Program-made: the position numbers and the translations under genes
The notes under the pieces: generated by a model
What the model saw: the letters and a program-made list of their open reading frames with translations, nothing else
Told to the model about the DNA's origin: nothing
Database searches by the model: none
Shown: one piece after another, positions 1 through 8,850 of the stretch
How the letters are laid out: the number at the start of each line of letters is the position of its first letter
Numbering within the stretch: the stretch's first letter is position 1
Source: an uncultured Planctomycetota bacterium
Lineage (GTDB): Bacteria > Planctomycetota > Phycisphaerae > UBA1845 > UTPLA1
Length of the DNA: 64,000 nucleotides
Assembly: GCA_900696465.1 (NCBI GenBank)
Contig: CAADGE010000029.1
Span: 62,001 to 126,000, forward strand
Reading direction: 5' to 3'

Positions 1-487
1 CCATTTCCACGTTGGTGGTCAGTTCCTTGACGCGGTCGGTAAGATCGATATTGCCTCGCTCAAGTTCGCTGTTGCGCCGGGAGAGCTTGGCGCTGAATTC
101 GCGCTCACGGTTGAGATCGGCCTGGACCAGCGCGAGCGCCTGGCCGGCACTGGTGACCTGACCCTGCTCGACAGTCAACTTGCTCTGGCTCTCAACAACG
201 GCACGCTCCAGCTCGGCGATGTGCGACTGTGCGCTGGCGAGCTGGGATCGCAGATCATCGATCCGCTGACCGTCCTGCTTCTGCCGGTCGAGGGCGCGTG
301 CCTTGTCGAGGGCGGCGTTCATGGAGACGGTGCGTGCCTGGCTCTGAGCGGTCATGGCGGCCTGCTGCCAGTCCTCGGCGGACGCTTTCCAGTTCTGCTG
401 TTGAGAGAAGGCCGCGACCACGAGCATGCTCAAGGCCACGGACATGAAGGCCAACAGCGTGACCAAAACTTTCGTCAGGACGCTCAC
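1..487 (-). CDS. Membrane-anchored coiled-coil protein, 3' end cut by window edge
   Basis: Reading leftwards from a GTG at 485-487 the frame stays open to the window edge (162 codons visible). A GGGAGGA ribosome site lies about seven bases ahead of the GTG and decides the start. Residues 4-27 form one hydrophobic membrane segment. The rest is Gln/Glu/Arg-rich with long heptad-like stretches (for example LRSQLASAQSHIAELERAVV), so an N-terminally anchored coiled coil facing the periplasm or cytoplasm is likely. I recognise no enzymatic domain. Proteins of this layout are common orphans in planctomycetes; the function is unknown. The C-terminus lies outside the window. Confidence 0.7.
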   Translation of the reverse strand, partial: MSVLTKVLVTLLAFMSVALSMLVVAAFSQQQNWKASAEDWQQAAMTAQSQARTVSMNAALDKARALDRQKQDGQRIDDLRSQLASAQSHIAELERAVVESQSKLTVEQGQVTSAGQALALVQADLNREREFSAKLSRRNSELERGNIDLTDRVKELTTNVEM

Positions 488-1192
488 GGCGATTCCTCCC
501 TCTTTGATCTCTCGCAAACCTGGCCGGCAGGAAACTCGAAATCAGTGGCTTGCTCTTTCCACCCGCCCCCGGGGATGCCATGGCCAAGCGCGTTAATCTA
601 TTGCATGAGCCGCCCGCGTACGGGCGAGGCCGATGCAGGTGAGACTTCAGTCGTTGCGTGCCATATCCAGCTTACTTTCCGCAGCGGCATGAAGTTATCA
701 AATTATCCCCCGCTGCCTCGTATTTTGCAAGTCACAGAAATCGTGTTCCTTGCCGATCTCGAGCGAGCCCGAAAACGACCGACAGGTCCCGGAAACGACG
801 TTGGAATCGGTTTCAACGCTGCCCTTTATGGGGCGCGTCCGGTGATGTGCCGGACCCCTGCCGAACTTTTTTACAAACGCGGTGGAAGCGGCGCCGCTGC
901 GATGGACGGACCCGCGGCAGTTGCATTTTTTTGCGGACGAGTTTCCGGATAACGGAAGGGCTGTTTGCTTGACCTAACCTGCTTTGCTCCATTAGATTAA
1001 GGGGAGTGTCCGGCGCTGTGGACAGTGAGACCGTCAGCCCAGGGGGCCTGGCTACAGCGTCCGCCGAGAGACACGCCTGCCCGGCCGTCGAGACCGCAGG
1101 TCCTGCGGGCCGCAGCCGCTAGAGTATCCCACCCACGCTTCGCCGTCCGAGTCGCACGATTCGAGTTGGTGCGCGAAGCAGGAGCTCGATCG
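488..1192. other. 700-bp divergent intergenic region
   Basis: This lies between the start of the left-hand coiled-coil gene (minus strand) and the PQQ-repeat gene (plus strand). The open frames here lack ribosome sites and recognisable protein character, and I read them as GC-driven shadows. The last 230 bases contain a promoter-like pair. I see no RNA gene or riboswitch fold. Confidence 0.6.
969..998 (+). promoter_or_regulatory. Sigma70-like promoter candidate for the PQQ-repeat gene
   Basis: TTGACC at 969-974 and TAGATT at 993-998 are separated by 18 bases, in a locally AT-richer stretch 195 bases upstream of the chosen ATG. The match is moderate (5/6 and 4/6 to consensus). Housekeeping promoters in planctomycetes are poorly defined, so this is a weak call. 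Confidence 0.3.
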
Positions 1193-3079
1193 ATGACACG
1201 CATCAGGCCGCTGGCCGTCTGGTTGATTTCGTGTTGCGTTCCGTTGTCGGGGCCGGAACTGGTTCGTGCGGATGGGTTGCTGACGTCCGGCGCCCTGGAT
1301 CGTCTCGCGGCGCAGCGATACTGGGAGCTACAGGTTTCTCAGGAACGCGGCGAGCGAATCACCCGGGTCGCACTGATCGACGACAATCTTTATCTGTTCA
1401 CCAATGAGAATCGCGTCATCGCCATCCACGCCCTGACCGGCATCGTGCGCTGGTCGCGCGTGATCGCCGAGCCCGATCAGACGGTGCGCGGCCCGTCGCA
1501 CAATCAGGACTACGTCTTCTTCACCACGGGCGGATCAGTCACGGTACTCAACCGGCGCACCGGCGAGGCAGCCGGCCGACCGCGCTCGCTGCAGGGCGTC
1601 ATCATCGAGGTGCGGCATGATACAGCCACGATCAGTCTCGGTGCGGCGCATGGCGTCAAGCCGGATGACGTGTTCAACGTCACACGGCTCAACGAGATCG
1701 GCGAACCGGCGGGGGATCCGGTTGCCCGGCTGGTGGTTGAGTCGGTCAATGACCGCAGCGCCCGCGGGCGTCTGACCCGTCCGGATTCCATCGAGAAGGC
1801 CCGGCCCGGCGATCAGGTCACGGCGGATGTGGTGTTGCCGCTGGAGCGCGTGAAGTTGCCTTTCGCGGCGAGTTGCGCGGCCGAGGCGGATGAGAAACGA
1901 ATCTACGTCGGGGCCGCCAATCAGCGGTTTTACTCGCTCGATATTCTCGGCGGCTTTCAGCACTGGCAGCTCATGACGCCCAAGACCGTCTCGGCGACGC
2001 CGGTTCTCGATGGGCAGAATCTGTACTTCGCCGGCCAGGATGGCCGTGTCGTTTCGTGCACCAAGGAAGATCGTGTTGCCAACTGGACCTTCCAGACGGA
2101 AGGGCCGGTCTTCGCGGATCTGCTCGTCGAGGGCCCTCGAGTCTTTGTAGCTTCGAGCGATCGCTCGCTGTACTGTCTGGATCGGGTCACCGGCAAGCGC
2201 CTGTGGCGGCAGCGATTTGAAACGCCACTCACGCAGAAACCGGCCTTCGCGGACGGGCGCGTTTATCAATTGATTCCCGGTCAGGGCCTGTATGTGCTGG
2301 ATGCCCGAACCGGTGAGCCGCTGTGGCAGCATGACGAGGATGCAGAACTTCTCGCTCAGTTCGAGAAAGATGTTTTTCTTCTCTCGACGTCTGGCGCGCC
2401 GCGCGTTCTGCGGGTCGATGCCGCGACGGGCAGTGTGAAGAGTGCCGTGGATTGTGCGCCGGCGCGATTCGGCGCGGCGATGCAGGCGCACCAGGTGATT
2501 GTTCTGGTCTCAGAGGACGGGCAATTGATCTGCATGCGATCGCGGAATGCACCTCGCCTGCGACCGGCCGAACTGGCCGACGTGCTTCGCAGCGATGAGA
2601 AGATGAAGCTCGCGGCGAGTGTCGAGGCCCGCCGGAAGGAAGTGGCAGCGACTCCGCCGGTGGTCGTGCCCGAGCGACCTCCGCTGGACTGGCTTTTTGA
2701 AGACGACTGGCTGGCCAGTCGGAACACGGCTGCTCCCGTTGGCGGTCGCGGGCTGGTGGACATGGGTGAGCCCGTCCGGCCCGCCGATCGCGAGGAGGCC
2801 GCACCTCGACGAACGACTCGTAAGGCGGATGAAGAAGAAGCAGACGACGAGGAAGAATCCGACGACGAAGAAAGCGATGAAGACGACGAGGACGAGGCGG
2901 ATACCGACGAGTCCGAGGCGACCGATGAAGAGTCGTCTGAGGACGAAGCCGACGAGGATGCGGATGGAGAGGCCGATGATTCTGAGGACGAGGCGCCGGA
3001 AGAAGAGGACTCGGACGAAGAAGACGATCCTTTCGGCGGAGAAGAGCCGGACGATGAAGATGAAGATGAGAACGAATGA
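1193..3079 (+). CDS. Secreted PQQ-like beta-propeller protein with acidic tail
   Basis: The start is placed at the ATG at 1193 because AGGAG lies nine bases ahead and a signal peptide follows (basic MTRIRP, then hydrophobic residues up to about 25). An in-frame GTG at 1025 would bury that signal. The 628-residue protein has repeated beta-propeller blades of the PQQ/outer-membrane-assembly type (for example VSATPVLDGQNLYFAGQDG, DRVTGKRLWRQRFETPLTQ, DARTGEPLWQH), so it probably folds outside the cytoplasm. Residues 544-628 are almost wholly Asp, Glu and Ser with a few Ala. The blades could bind ligands or partners; no catalytic residues are recognisable. It is a single gene closed by a strong terminator. 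Confidence 0.8.
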   Translation: MTRIRPLAVWLISCCVPLSGPELVRADGLLTSGALDRLAAQRYWELQVSQERGERITRVALIDDNLYLFTNENRVIAIHALTGIVRWSRVIAEPDQTVRGPSHNQDYVFFTTGGSVTVLNRRTGEAAGRPRSLQGVIIEVRHDTATISLGAAHGVKPDDVFNVTRLNEIGEPAGDPVARLVVESVNDRSARGRLTRPDSIEKARPGDQVTADVVLPLERVKLPFAASCAAEADEKRIYVGAANQRFYSLDILGGFQHWQLMTPKTVSATPVLDGQNLYFAGQDGRVVSCTKEDRVANWTFQTEGPVFADLLVEGPRVFVASSDRSLYCLDRVTGKRLWRQRFETPLTQKPAFADGRVYQLIPGQGLYVLDARTGEPLWQHDEDAELLAQFEKDVFLLSTSGAPRVLRVDAATGSVKSAVDCAPARFGAAMQAHQVIVLVSEDGQLICMRSRNAPRLRPAELADVLRSDEKMKLAASVEARRKEVAATPPVVVPERPPLDWLFEDDWLASRNTAAPVGGRGLVDMGEPVRPADREEAAPRRTTRKADEEEADDEEESDDEESDEDDEDEADTDESEATDEESSEDEADEDADGEADDSEDEAPEEEDSDEEDDPFGGEEPDDEDEDENE

Positions 3080-3173
3080 ATCGTCCTATTGTCTCCCGAC
3101 GTAGCGGTCGATGACTGACTGGCCAAGGAAGCGGTCATCTTCCACCTTGGCAGCAAAGTACAAACGACGATTC

Positions 3174-3205
3174 AGCCGACGGTCCGACAGCCGTCGGCTT
3201 TTTTC
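3174..3205 (+). terminator. Rho-independent terminator after the PQQ-repeat gene
   Basis: AGCCGACGG at 3174-3182 pairs perfectly with CCGTCGGCT at 3191-3199 over an eight-base loop, and a run of T follows directly. It lies 95 bases past the stop and isolates purH from upstream transcription. Confidence 0.85.
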
Positions 3206-3351
3206 TTGATGGTGCCGGCATTTCTAGCGCCTTCCATGTCCCCGCGACGGCGGAATCCATTTTCCGCTGTCTTGCCGGATGCGTGCGATCCGCTACGCTA
3301 ATCGCTTCGATTTGAGATCATCAGGCCGAGACCGGGAAAGGACGCCGCACC

Positions 3352-5883
3352 ATGCCTGATCGCCCAATCCGCCGAGCACTGATTGCTGTCTATGACAAGA
3401 CCGGTGTGGTCGAGTTTGCCCGTGCGCTCGTGCAGGAGTTTGGCATCGAAATCATCTCCACCGGCGGCACGGCGAAGCACCTGAAGGACGCCGGCATTCC
3501 GGTCACGCTCGTCGAAGAGATCACCGGCTTCCCGGAGATGCTCGATGGCCGCGTAAAGACGCTGCATCCGAAGATTCATGCCGCGATTCTCGCAGACCGG
3601 GACAAACCGGAACACATGCGGCAGCTTGCCGAACACGGCATCGAGCCGATCGACATGGTAGTGGTGAACCTTTACCCGTTTGAGAAGATGGTGGCTGATC
3701 CGAACTGCAAATTCGAGGACGCCATCGAGATGATCGACATCGGCGGCCCATGCCTGCTCCGCGCCGCGGCGAAAAATCATCGGCATGTAGCGGCCATCTA
3801 CACGTCGGCGCTCTATGAGACGGTGATCTCCCACATGCGAAGTGTCGGCGGGGCCGTGTCCTCCGGCTACAAGCCGCAGTGGGCATCGAGCGTGTTCGAT
3901 CTTATTTCCGGTTATGACCGTCGCGTTTCGGATTACCTCGAAGGGAGGGCACCCTACAAAGCAGTGCTTCCAAAGCAGCTCCGTCTGCAACTTAAACAAT
4001 CACATGGGATGCGTTACGGCGAGAATCCGCATCAGGTGGCTGGTCGGTATCTCGTGCAGGGCGCTCGCGAGTCGAGCACGCTGATTGCCAGGAGGTATCC
4101 GGACGACACGGAGCGCTCGATGTCGTTCAACAATTACGTTGATGCAGATGCGGCCATGTCGCTGTGTGCGGAGTTATCGCGCGCCGACGAGCCACGGCCT
4201 TCAGGCCGTGCGGCTCATCGTCAACCACCGGTACCCGATCCTCGAAGCGACTTCAACCCTCCCGATCGCAAGAGCCCGTTGTGGCTGCTCACCTGGACGA
4301 CTTACGGCACGTGGCTCCCCGGGGATGACCGAGGATTCGTGAGCCGCGATGCTCGCGCCGACGGCAACCACTCCAAGCGAAATATTCCCATGACGCCTTA
4401 CGACGCAGCGGACGGAAACGCCGCCGGCGAAGCGCGCCGGCGAATGAAGGGATCGCCGGTGCGGTTGAACGCGGACCATGCGCGTATTGTGGATGCCGCC
4501 CTGCTGGAAGCCGCCCAGACGCATCATGTTTCTCTGATCGCGTACAGCATCATGGCGGATCATGTTCACCTGCTTTGTCAGTGCGGCGAAGACGGTAGCC
4601 GGTTGTTGAACCTCTTTAAGGGCGTTGCCTCGCGGCGACTGGGACAACAATTTGAGTTGAAAAGTTCGCCGCGTTGGTGGACCGAGGGTGGCTCCAAGCG
4701 GTACATCAAACGCGGCGACGATCCAACGGGGGCGATCGACTACGTTTGCGCCCAGCGGAATCCGTTGATCGTGCGATGTTTTGACGCGACGCGGAATGTG
4801 AATACCGAAGGTAATTTCGGAGCCGCACGGCCTGAAGGCCGTGGCTCGTCTGAGGGCCGTGGCTCGTCTGAGGGCCGTGGCTCGTCTGAGGGCCGTGGCT
4901 CGTCTGAGGGCCGTGGCTCGTCTGAGGGCCGTGGCTCGTCTGAGGGCCGTGGCTCGTCTGAGGGCCGTGGCTCTTCTGAAGGCCATGGCATGTCTGAAGG
5001 CCTTGGCTCTTCCGTAGCTCGTCGCGCGTGCACGGTGTTCATCAAGCATACGAACGCATGCGGGGTGGGAGTGGCGGATGAGCCGATTGAGGCCTACCGC
5101 CGGGCATACCTAGGCGATCCGAACGCGGCGATGGGCGGCATCCTGGCGGTGAACTTGCCGGTCGATGCGGCGTTTGCCGAAACGGTGATGGAGACACTCC
5201 AGCGATTCGGCAAGGACGCCGCCGACAGCGGCTGCAAGCCGGCGCCACAGGCCTTCTTCGTGGAGGTGTGGCTGGCGCCCTCCTTCCATGAGGACGCCGT
5301 GAAGCTCATCCGCACGAAGAAGAAATGGGGTGAGAAGGTCCGCCTGCTCTCCGTCGGCGAGATGTTCTGCGAGCGCGGCGGTTCATCGCACGAAACGGCT
5401 GCGACGCAGCAGGAGCTTATCTACCGCAGCATCGCAGGCGGGATGCTCGTGCAAACCGCGGACCGCGTCGGGCTCAATGAGGATCAGTGGAAGGTCGTCA
5501 CAAAGCGCCAGCCGACGGAATCTGAAATGTCAGATTTACGATCGGGATGGCTCATCGCCAAGCACACCAAGAGCAACGCCATCAGTATCGTCAAGGATGG
5601 CATGCTTATCGGCAACGGCGCCGGTCAGATGTCCCGCGTCATGAGTTGCCGCATCGCCACGTGGCTGGCGAAGGAGAACGGCCATGCTGACAAGATTGCC
5701 GGCAGCGCCGCCGCATCGGACGCGTTCTTCCCCTTTCGCGACGGCCCCGACATCCTCATCGACGCCGGCGTCACTGCCATCATCCAGCCCGGCGGCTCCA
5801 AGCGTGATGAAGAGACCATCGCCGCCTGCGACGAACGCGGCGTGGCGATGATCTTTACAGGGACTCGCCATTTCAAGCATTAA
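3352..5883 (+). CDS. purH: PurH (AICAR transformylase/IMP cyclohydrolase) with in-frame transposase insertion
   Basis: This is the bifunctional enzyme for the last two steps of IMP synthesis. The N-terminal MGS-like cyclohydrolase domain ([31 protein letters not shown]) occupies about residues 1-200. The transformylase domain holds [16 protein letters not shown] (catalytic Lys565-His566), [33 protein letters not shown] and [11 protein letters not shown]. The frame is 843 residues against about 520 for the family. The excess is mainly residues 279-554, a RAYT transposase plus a Ser-Glu-Gly-Arg-Gly-Ser repeat, inserted between AELSRA and ACTVFIKH with no stop. AAGGA lies ahead of the ATG. All purH motifs I can check are intact, so I infer the gene is still used, but activity is unproven. 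Confidence 0.93.
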   Translation: MPDRPIRRALIAVYDKTGVVEFARALVQEFGIEIISTGGTAKHLKDAGIPVTLVEEITGFPEMLDGRVKTLHPKIHAAILADRDKPEHMRQLAEHGIEPIDMVVVNLYPFEKMVADPNCKFEDAIEMIDIGGPCLLRAAAKNHRHVAAIYTSALYETVISHMRSVGGAVSSGYKPQWASSVFDLISGYDRRVSDYLEGRAPYKAVLPKQLRLQLKQSHGMRYGENPHQVAGRYLVQGARESSTLIARRYPDDTERSMSFNNYVDADAAMSLCAELSRADEPRPSGRAAHRQPPVPDPRSDFNPPDRKSPLWLLTWTTYGTWLPGDDRGFVSRDARADGNHSKRNIPMTPYDAADGNAAGEARRRMKGSPVRLNADHARIVDAALLEAAQTHHVSLIAYSIMADHVHLLCQCGEDGSRLLNLFKGVASRRLGQQFELKSSPRWWTEGGSKRYIKRGDDPTGAIDYVCAQRNPLIVRCFDATRNVNTEGNFGAARPEGRGSSEGRGSSEGRGSSEGRGSSEGRGSSEGRGSSEGRGSSEGRGSSEGHGMSEGLGSSVARRACTVFIKHTNACGVGVADEPIEAYRRAYLGDPNAAMGGILAVNLPVDAAFAETVMETLQRFGKDAADSGCKPAPQAFFVEVWLAPSFHEDAVKLIRTKKKWGEKVRLLSVGEMFCERGGSSHETAATQQELIYRSIAGGMLVQTADRVGLNEDQWKVVTKRQPTESEMSDLRSGWLIAKHTKSNAISIVKDGMLIGNGAGQMSRVMSCRIATWLAKENGHADKIAGSAAASDAFFPFRDGPDILIDAGVTAIIQPGGSKRDEETIAACDERGVAMIFTGTRHFKH
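4186..4216 (+). repeat. Left 31-bp inverted end with REP-like hairpin
   Basis: This stretch is the exact reverse complement of 4820-4850. Inside it CACGGCCT and AGGCCGTG form a perfect stem over a two-base TC loop. Identity with the partner stops at both edges of the 31 bases, so these mark natural ends. It is translated as [10 protein letters not shown] within PurH. Confidence 0.9.
4820..4850 (-). repeat. Right 31-bp inverted end with REP-like hairpin
   Basis: This is the perfect reverse complement of 4186-4216, with the same CACGGCCT/AGGCCGTG stem over a GA loop. Its last 18 bases are the founder of the tandem array that follows. It encodes part of [10 protein letters not shown]. Confidence 0.9.
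4833..5012 (+). repeat. 18-bp tandem array, ten units, coding for (EGRGSS)n
   Basis: Ten consecutive 18-base units run without spacers. Unit 1 (TGAAGGCCGTGGCTCGTC) is the end of the right inverted repeat. Units 2-8 are TGAGGGCCGTGGCTCGTC, the eighth with one change near its end. Units 9 and 10 are degenerate ([12 protein letters not shown]). Since 18 is a multiple of three, the purH frame survives any change in copy number. The peptide is a flexible, charged Ser/Gly linker between the RAYT domain and the PurH transformylase domain. Confidence 0.95.
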
Positions 5884-5976
5884 GTGGAAAGTGGCGAGAG
5901 AAGAATTCAAATGTCGAAAGGAAGTCCCTGTCGCATTGATTTTCCGGTTCTTTTGTAATTTGTAGTTTGAAACTCC

Positions 5977-6633
5977 CTATTCCGTCAGCAGGGCTGTCGC
6001 CCACGTGCTGGGGTCGATCCACCAGTTCAGGTCGTCGCCGATGGTCAGCGCCTGCTGGCCCAGCTCGGTGTCTTCAAGCATGTAATAAAAACCAATCCGC
6101 GAATTCTCGGCGGGATCGAAACCGGACAGCACGTGCGACGGCAGGTGGGCCGTCAGCATGTAACCGCTTTTTTTCACAGCGGATGCCACGATGATGTCAC
6201 CCGGTGACACGAGCGGGGCGTCCTGCGTCGCGCGGGAGATTTTCGTGCTGCCCGCGCAGGCCTCGCGTCCCTTTGGGCCTCCGCCGGAGGGCAGAATGTA
6301 AAAATGCTGGCAGAAGCGCGTCGCCCGGCGGATGTCGCGGGTATCCCGCATGTCGGTCATCAGCCGCAGGCAATCGGACTGTCGGAAGTTCTGCGGATCG
6401 CAACGCAGGGCCCGCGACTTACCCTCCACCCGGCAGCCGACGTACAGTCCTCCCTCGTTCCACGCGGCATAAACCTGCCCGAATGGTTCCTGCTCGTCGA
6501 TCGTGCAAAGAGGCGGCAGCAGATAGCGCTCGCCCCAGGCGTCCACGTCGCCTGCCACGGGCAAACCCTTCGCCGCACGATGGATCGGCAGCTCGAAGCG
6601 AAAGAGGAATCGATTGGGAATGAGCGTGGTCAT
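5977..6633 (-). CDS. CBM9/DOMON-like carbohydrate-binding domain protein
   Basis: A 218-residue protein resembling CBM9-like ligand-binding domains that occur alone in many planctomycetes. The blocks LPVAGDVDAWGERYLLPPL, QVYAAWNEGGLYVGCRVEGK, RQSDCLRLMTDMRDTRD and the Trp-rich end DDLNWWIDPSTWATALL fit the beta-sandwich pattern. I see no signal peptide, so its location is uncertain. It follows the ABC permease gene on the same strand by about 120 bases, with a GC-rich hairpin between, so co-transcription is possible but not shown. The substrate is unknown. Confidence 0.6.
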   Translation of the reverse strand: MTTLIPNRFLFRFELPIHRAAKGLPVAGDVDAWGERYLLPPLCTIDEQEPFGQVYAAWNEGGLYVGCRVEGKSRALRCDPQNFRQSDCLRLMTDMRDTRDIRRATRFCQHFYILPSGGGPKGREACAGSTKISRATQDAPLVSPGDIIVASAVKKSGYMLTAHLPSHVLSGFDPAENSRIGFYYMLEDTELGQQALTIGDDLNWWIDPSTWATALLTE

Positions 6634-6711
6634 GACCGTACCGATGCGAACGTTATGCGATCATGTAGCGGCTTGCGCGTCGCAGACCGACGAAAAGGAT
6701 TCCGTTATCGT

Positions 6712-6733
6712 CGGCCGGCGCCGACGCCGGCCG
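6712..6733. terminator. GC-rich 9-bp hairpin after the permease gene
   Basis: CGGCCGGCG and CGCCGGCCG pair perfectly over a four-base loop, about 25 bases beyond the permease stop (minus strand). A T-rich stretch follows only after about 15 bases, so it may attenuate transcription or protect an RNA end rather than act as a classic terminator. Confidence 0.4.
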
Positions 6734-6755
6734 CTGCGTCGTCGCGCAAGCACCG

Positions 6756-7979
<1,224 letters not shown>

Positions 7980-7982
7980 GAT

Positions 7983-8768
7983 TCAGACCACCTCGGCAAG
8001 GGTGAGGGCCCGGACATCGGGAACCGGCGGGCCGCCGCGTCGCGGGGTCGGCTGATCGGCGACGATCTCTCCGTCTTTGAGCACGATGACGCGCTCGGCA
8101 AAAGAGGCCACGCCGGGATCATGCGAGACCATGATGATCGTGCGGCCATCGCGCTCATGCAGGTTGGCGAGGATCTTCATGATTTCTCCGCTGGTGTGGG
8201 AGTCGAGGTTTCCGGTCGGCTCGTCAGCCAGCAGGACACGGGGGTTGTTGACCAGGGCACGGGCAATCGCGACACGCTGCTGCTGCCCGCCGGAGAGCTG
8301 CGAGGGCAGGTGATGTGTGCGGTCGGCAAGATTGACCTTGGCCAGCGAGCCGAGGGCGGCTTCGTGTCGCAGCGGCTTGGGAACGCCGGCATAGACCATC
8401 GGCAGTTCGACGTTTTCCAGCGCGGTGCTGCGCATGAGCAGGTTGAAATTCTGAAAGATGAAACCGATGTAGGTGTTTCGCAGCTGGGCCAGTTCGTCGC
8501 GCGACAGGCGGCTGGTGACGTTTCCGGCGAGTCGGTAGACGCCGCGCGAGGGTACGTCCAGTGCTCCGAGGATGTTGAGCATCGTGGACTTGCCGGAACC
8601 GCTGGCGCCCATGATAGCGATGTATTCGCCTTCGCGGATGGTCAGGTTGACGCCGCGCAGGGCATGGACGGCGGTCTCTCCGGCGTCGTAGATCTTGTGC
8701 AGGTCTTCGATGTCGATGACGGAGCCGTTGGCCGGGCTGCCGGATTTTCTCGTTGTGGTGTCCGTCAT
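7983..8768 (-). CDS. MacB/LolD-type ABC transporter ATP-binding protein
   Basis: 261 residues. Walker A GASGSGKST is at 54-62, the Q-loop in IFQNFNL, the ABC signature LSGGQQQRVAIARAL and Walker B VLLADEPTGNLDS with its D-loop, and the switch histidine in IMVSHDP. The sequence is closest in style to the LolD/MacB group that partners FtsX-type permeases. It sits between the adaptor gene (82 bases upstream) and the permease gene (three bases downstream). It should power an export or membrane-extraction step by ATP hydrolysis on the cytoplasmic side. No strong ribosome site is visible ahead of the ATG. Confidence 0.93.
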   Translation of the reverse strand: MTDTTTRKSGSPANGSVIDIEDLHKIYDAGETAVHALRGVNLTIREGEYIAIMGASGSGKSTMLNILGALDVPSRGVYRLAGNVTSRLSRDELAQLRNTYIGFIFQNFNLLMRSTALENVELPMVYAGVPKPLRHEAALGSLAKVNLADRTHHLPSQLSGGQQQRVAIARALVNNPRVLLADEPTGNLDSHTSGEIMKILANLHERDGRTIIMVSHDPGVASFAERVIVLKDGEIVADQPTPRRGGPPVPDVRALTLAEVV

Positions 8769-8850
8769 GAAAACACCGGGCTTGCATTCGGCATGGGCGG
8801 TGGCGAGCTTTCGGGGCGTGTGTTCGGTCGCGACACGGTCAATCCTGTAT

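Larger units (their letters stand above)
4186..5012 (+). mobile_element. RAYT (REP-associated tyrosine transposase) element captured inside purH
   Basis: The segment encodes, in the purH frame, an IS200/Y1-type HUH protein. [14 protein letters not shown] is the family's N-terminal signature, [10 protein letters not shown] holds the HUH pair (His404 and His406 in PurH numbering) and DYVCAQRNP holds the presumed nucleophile Tyr464. Family members are about 170-200 residues, which fits residues 300-475. I find no in-frame ATG at the RAYT start (a TTG at 4279 could serve) and no stop at its end, so it is fused on both sides. It is bounded by 31-bp perfect inverted repeats that each contain a REP-like hairpin. 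RAYTs normally stand alone beside REP sequences; lying in frame inside an essential-type enzyme is unusual. Confidence 0.9.

Noticed and set aside
4833-5012. The tandem array resembles a CRISPR array.
   Set aside because: Units are 18 bp, contiguous and without spacers, and translate as a regular six-residue repeat in the PurH frame. No cas gene is near.
4177-5028. TCGCGCG occurs at 4177-4183 and 5022-5028 and looks like a 7-bp target duplication around the RAYT insert.
   Set aside because: Joining the repeats removes 845 bases, which is not a multiple of three, and would put PurH out of frame. HUH/Y1 transposases also do not normally create target duplications.
4180-5030. The insert in PurH might be an intein or homing element.
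   Set aside because: There is no splice-site Cys/Ser at the left edge, no His-Asn before the right edge, no intein block motifs and no homing endonuclease; the content is a Y1-type transposase with its own inverted ends.
4201-5049. Long minus-strand open frames opposite the RAYT and its array.
   Set aside because: They arise from codon periodicity and from reading the palindromic repeats backwards, with no ribosome site and no protein signature.
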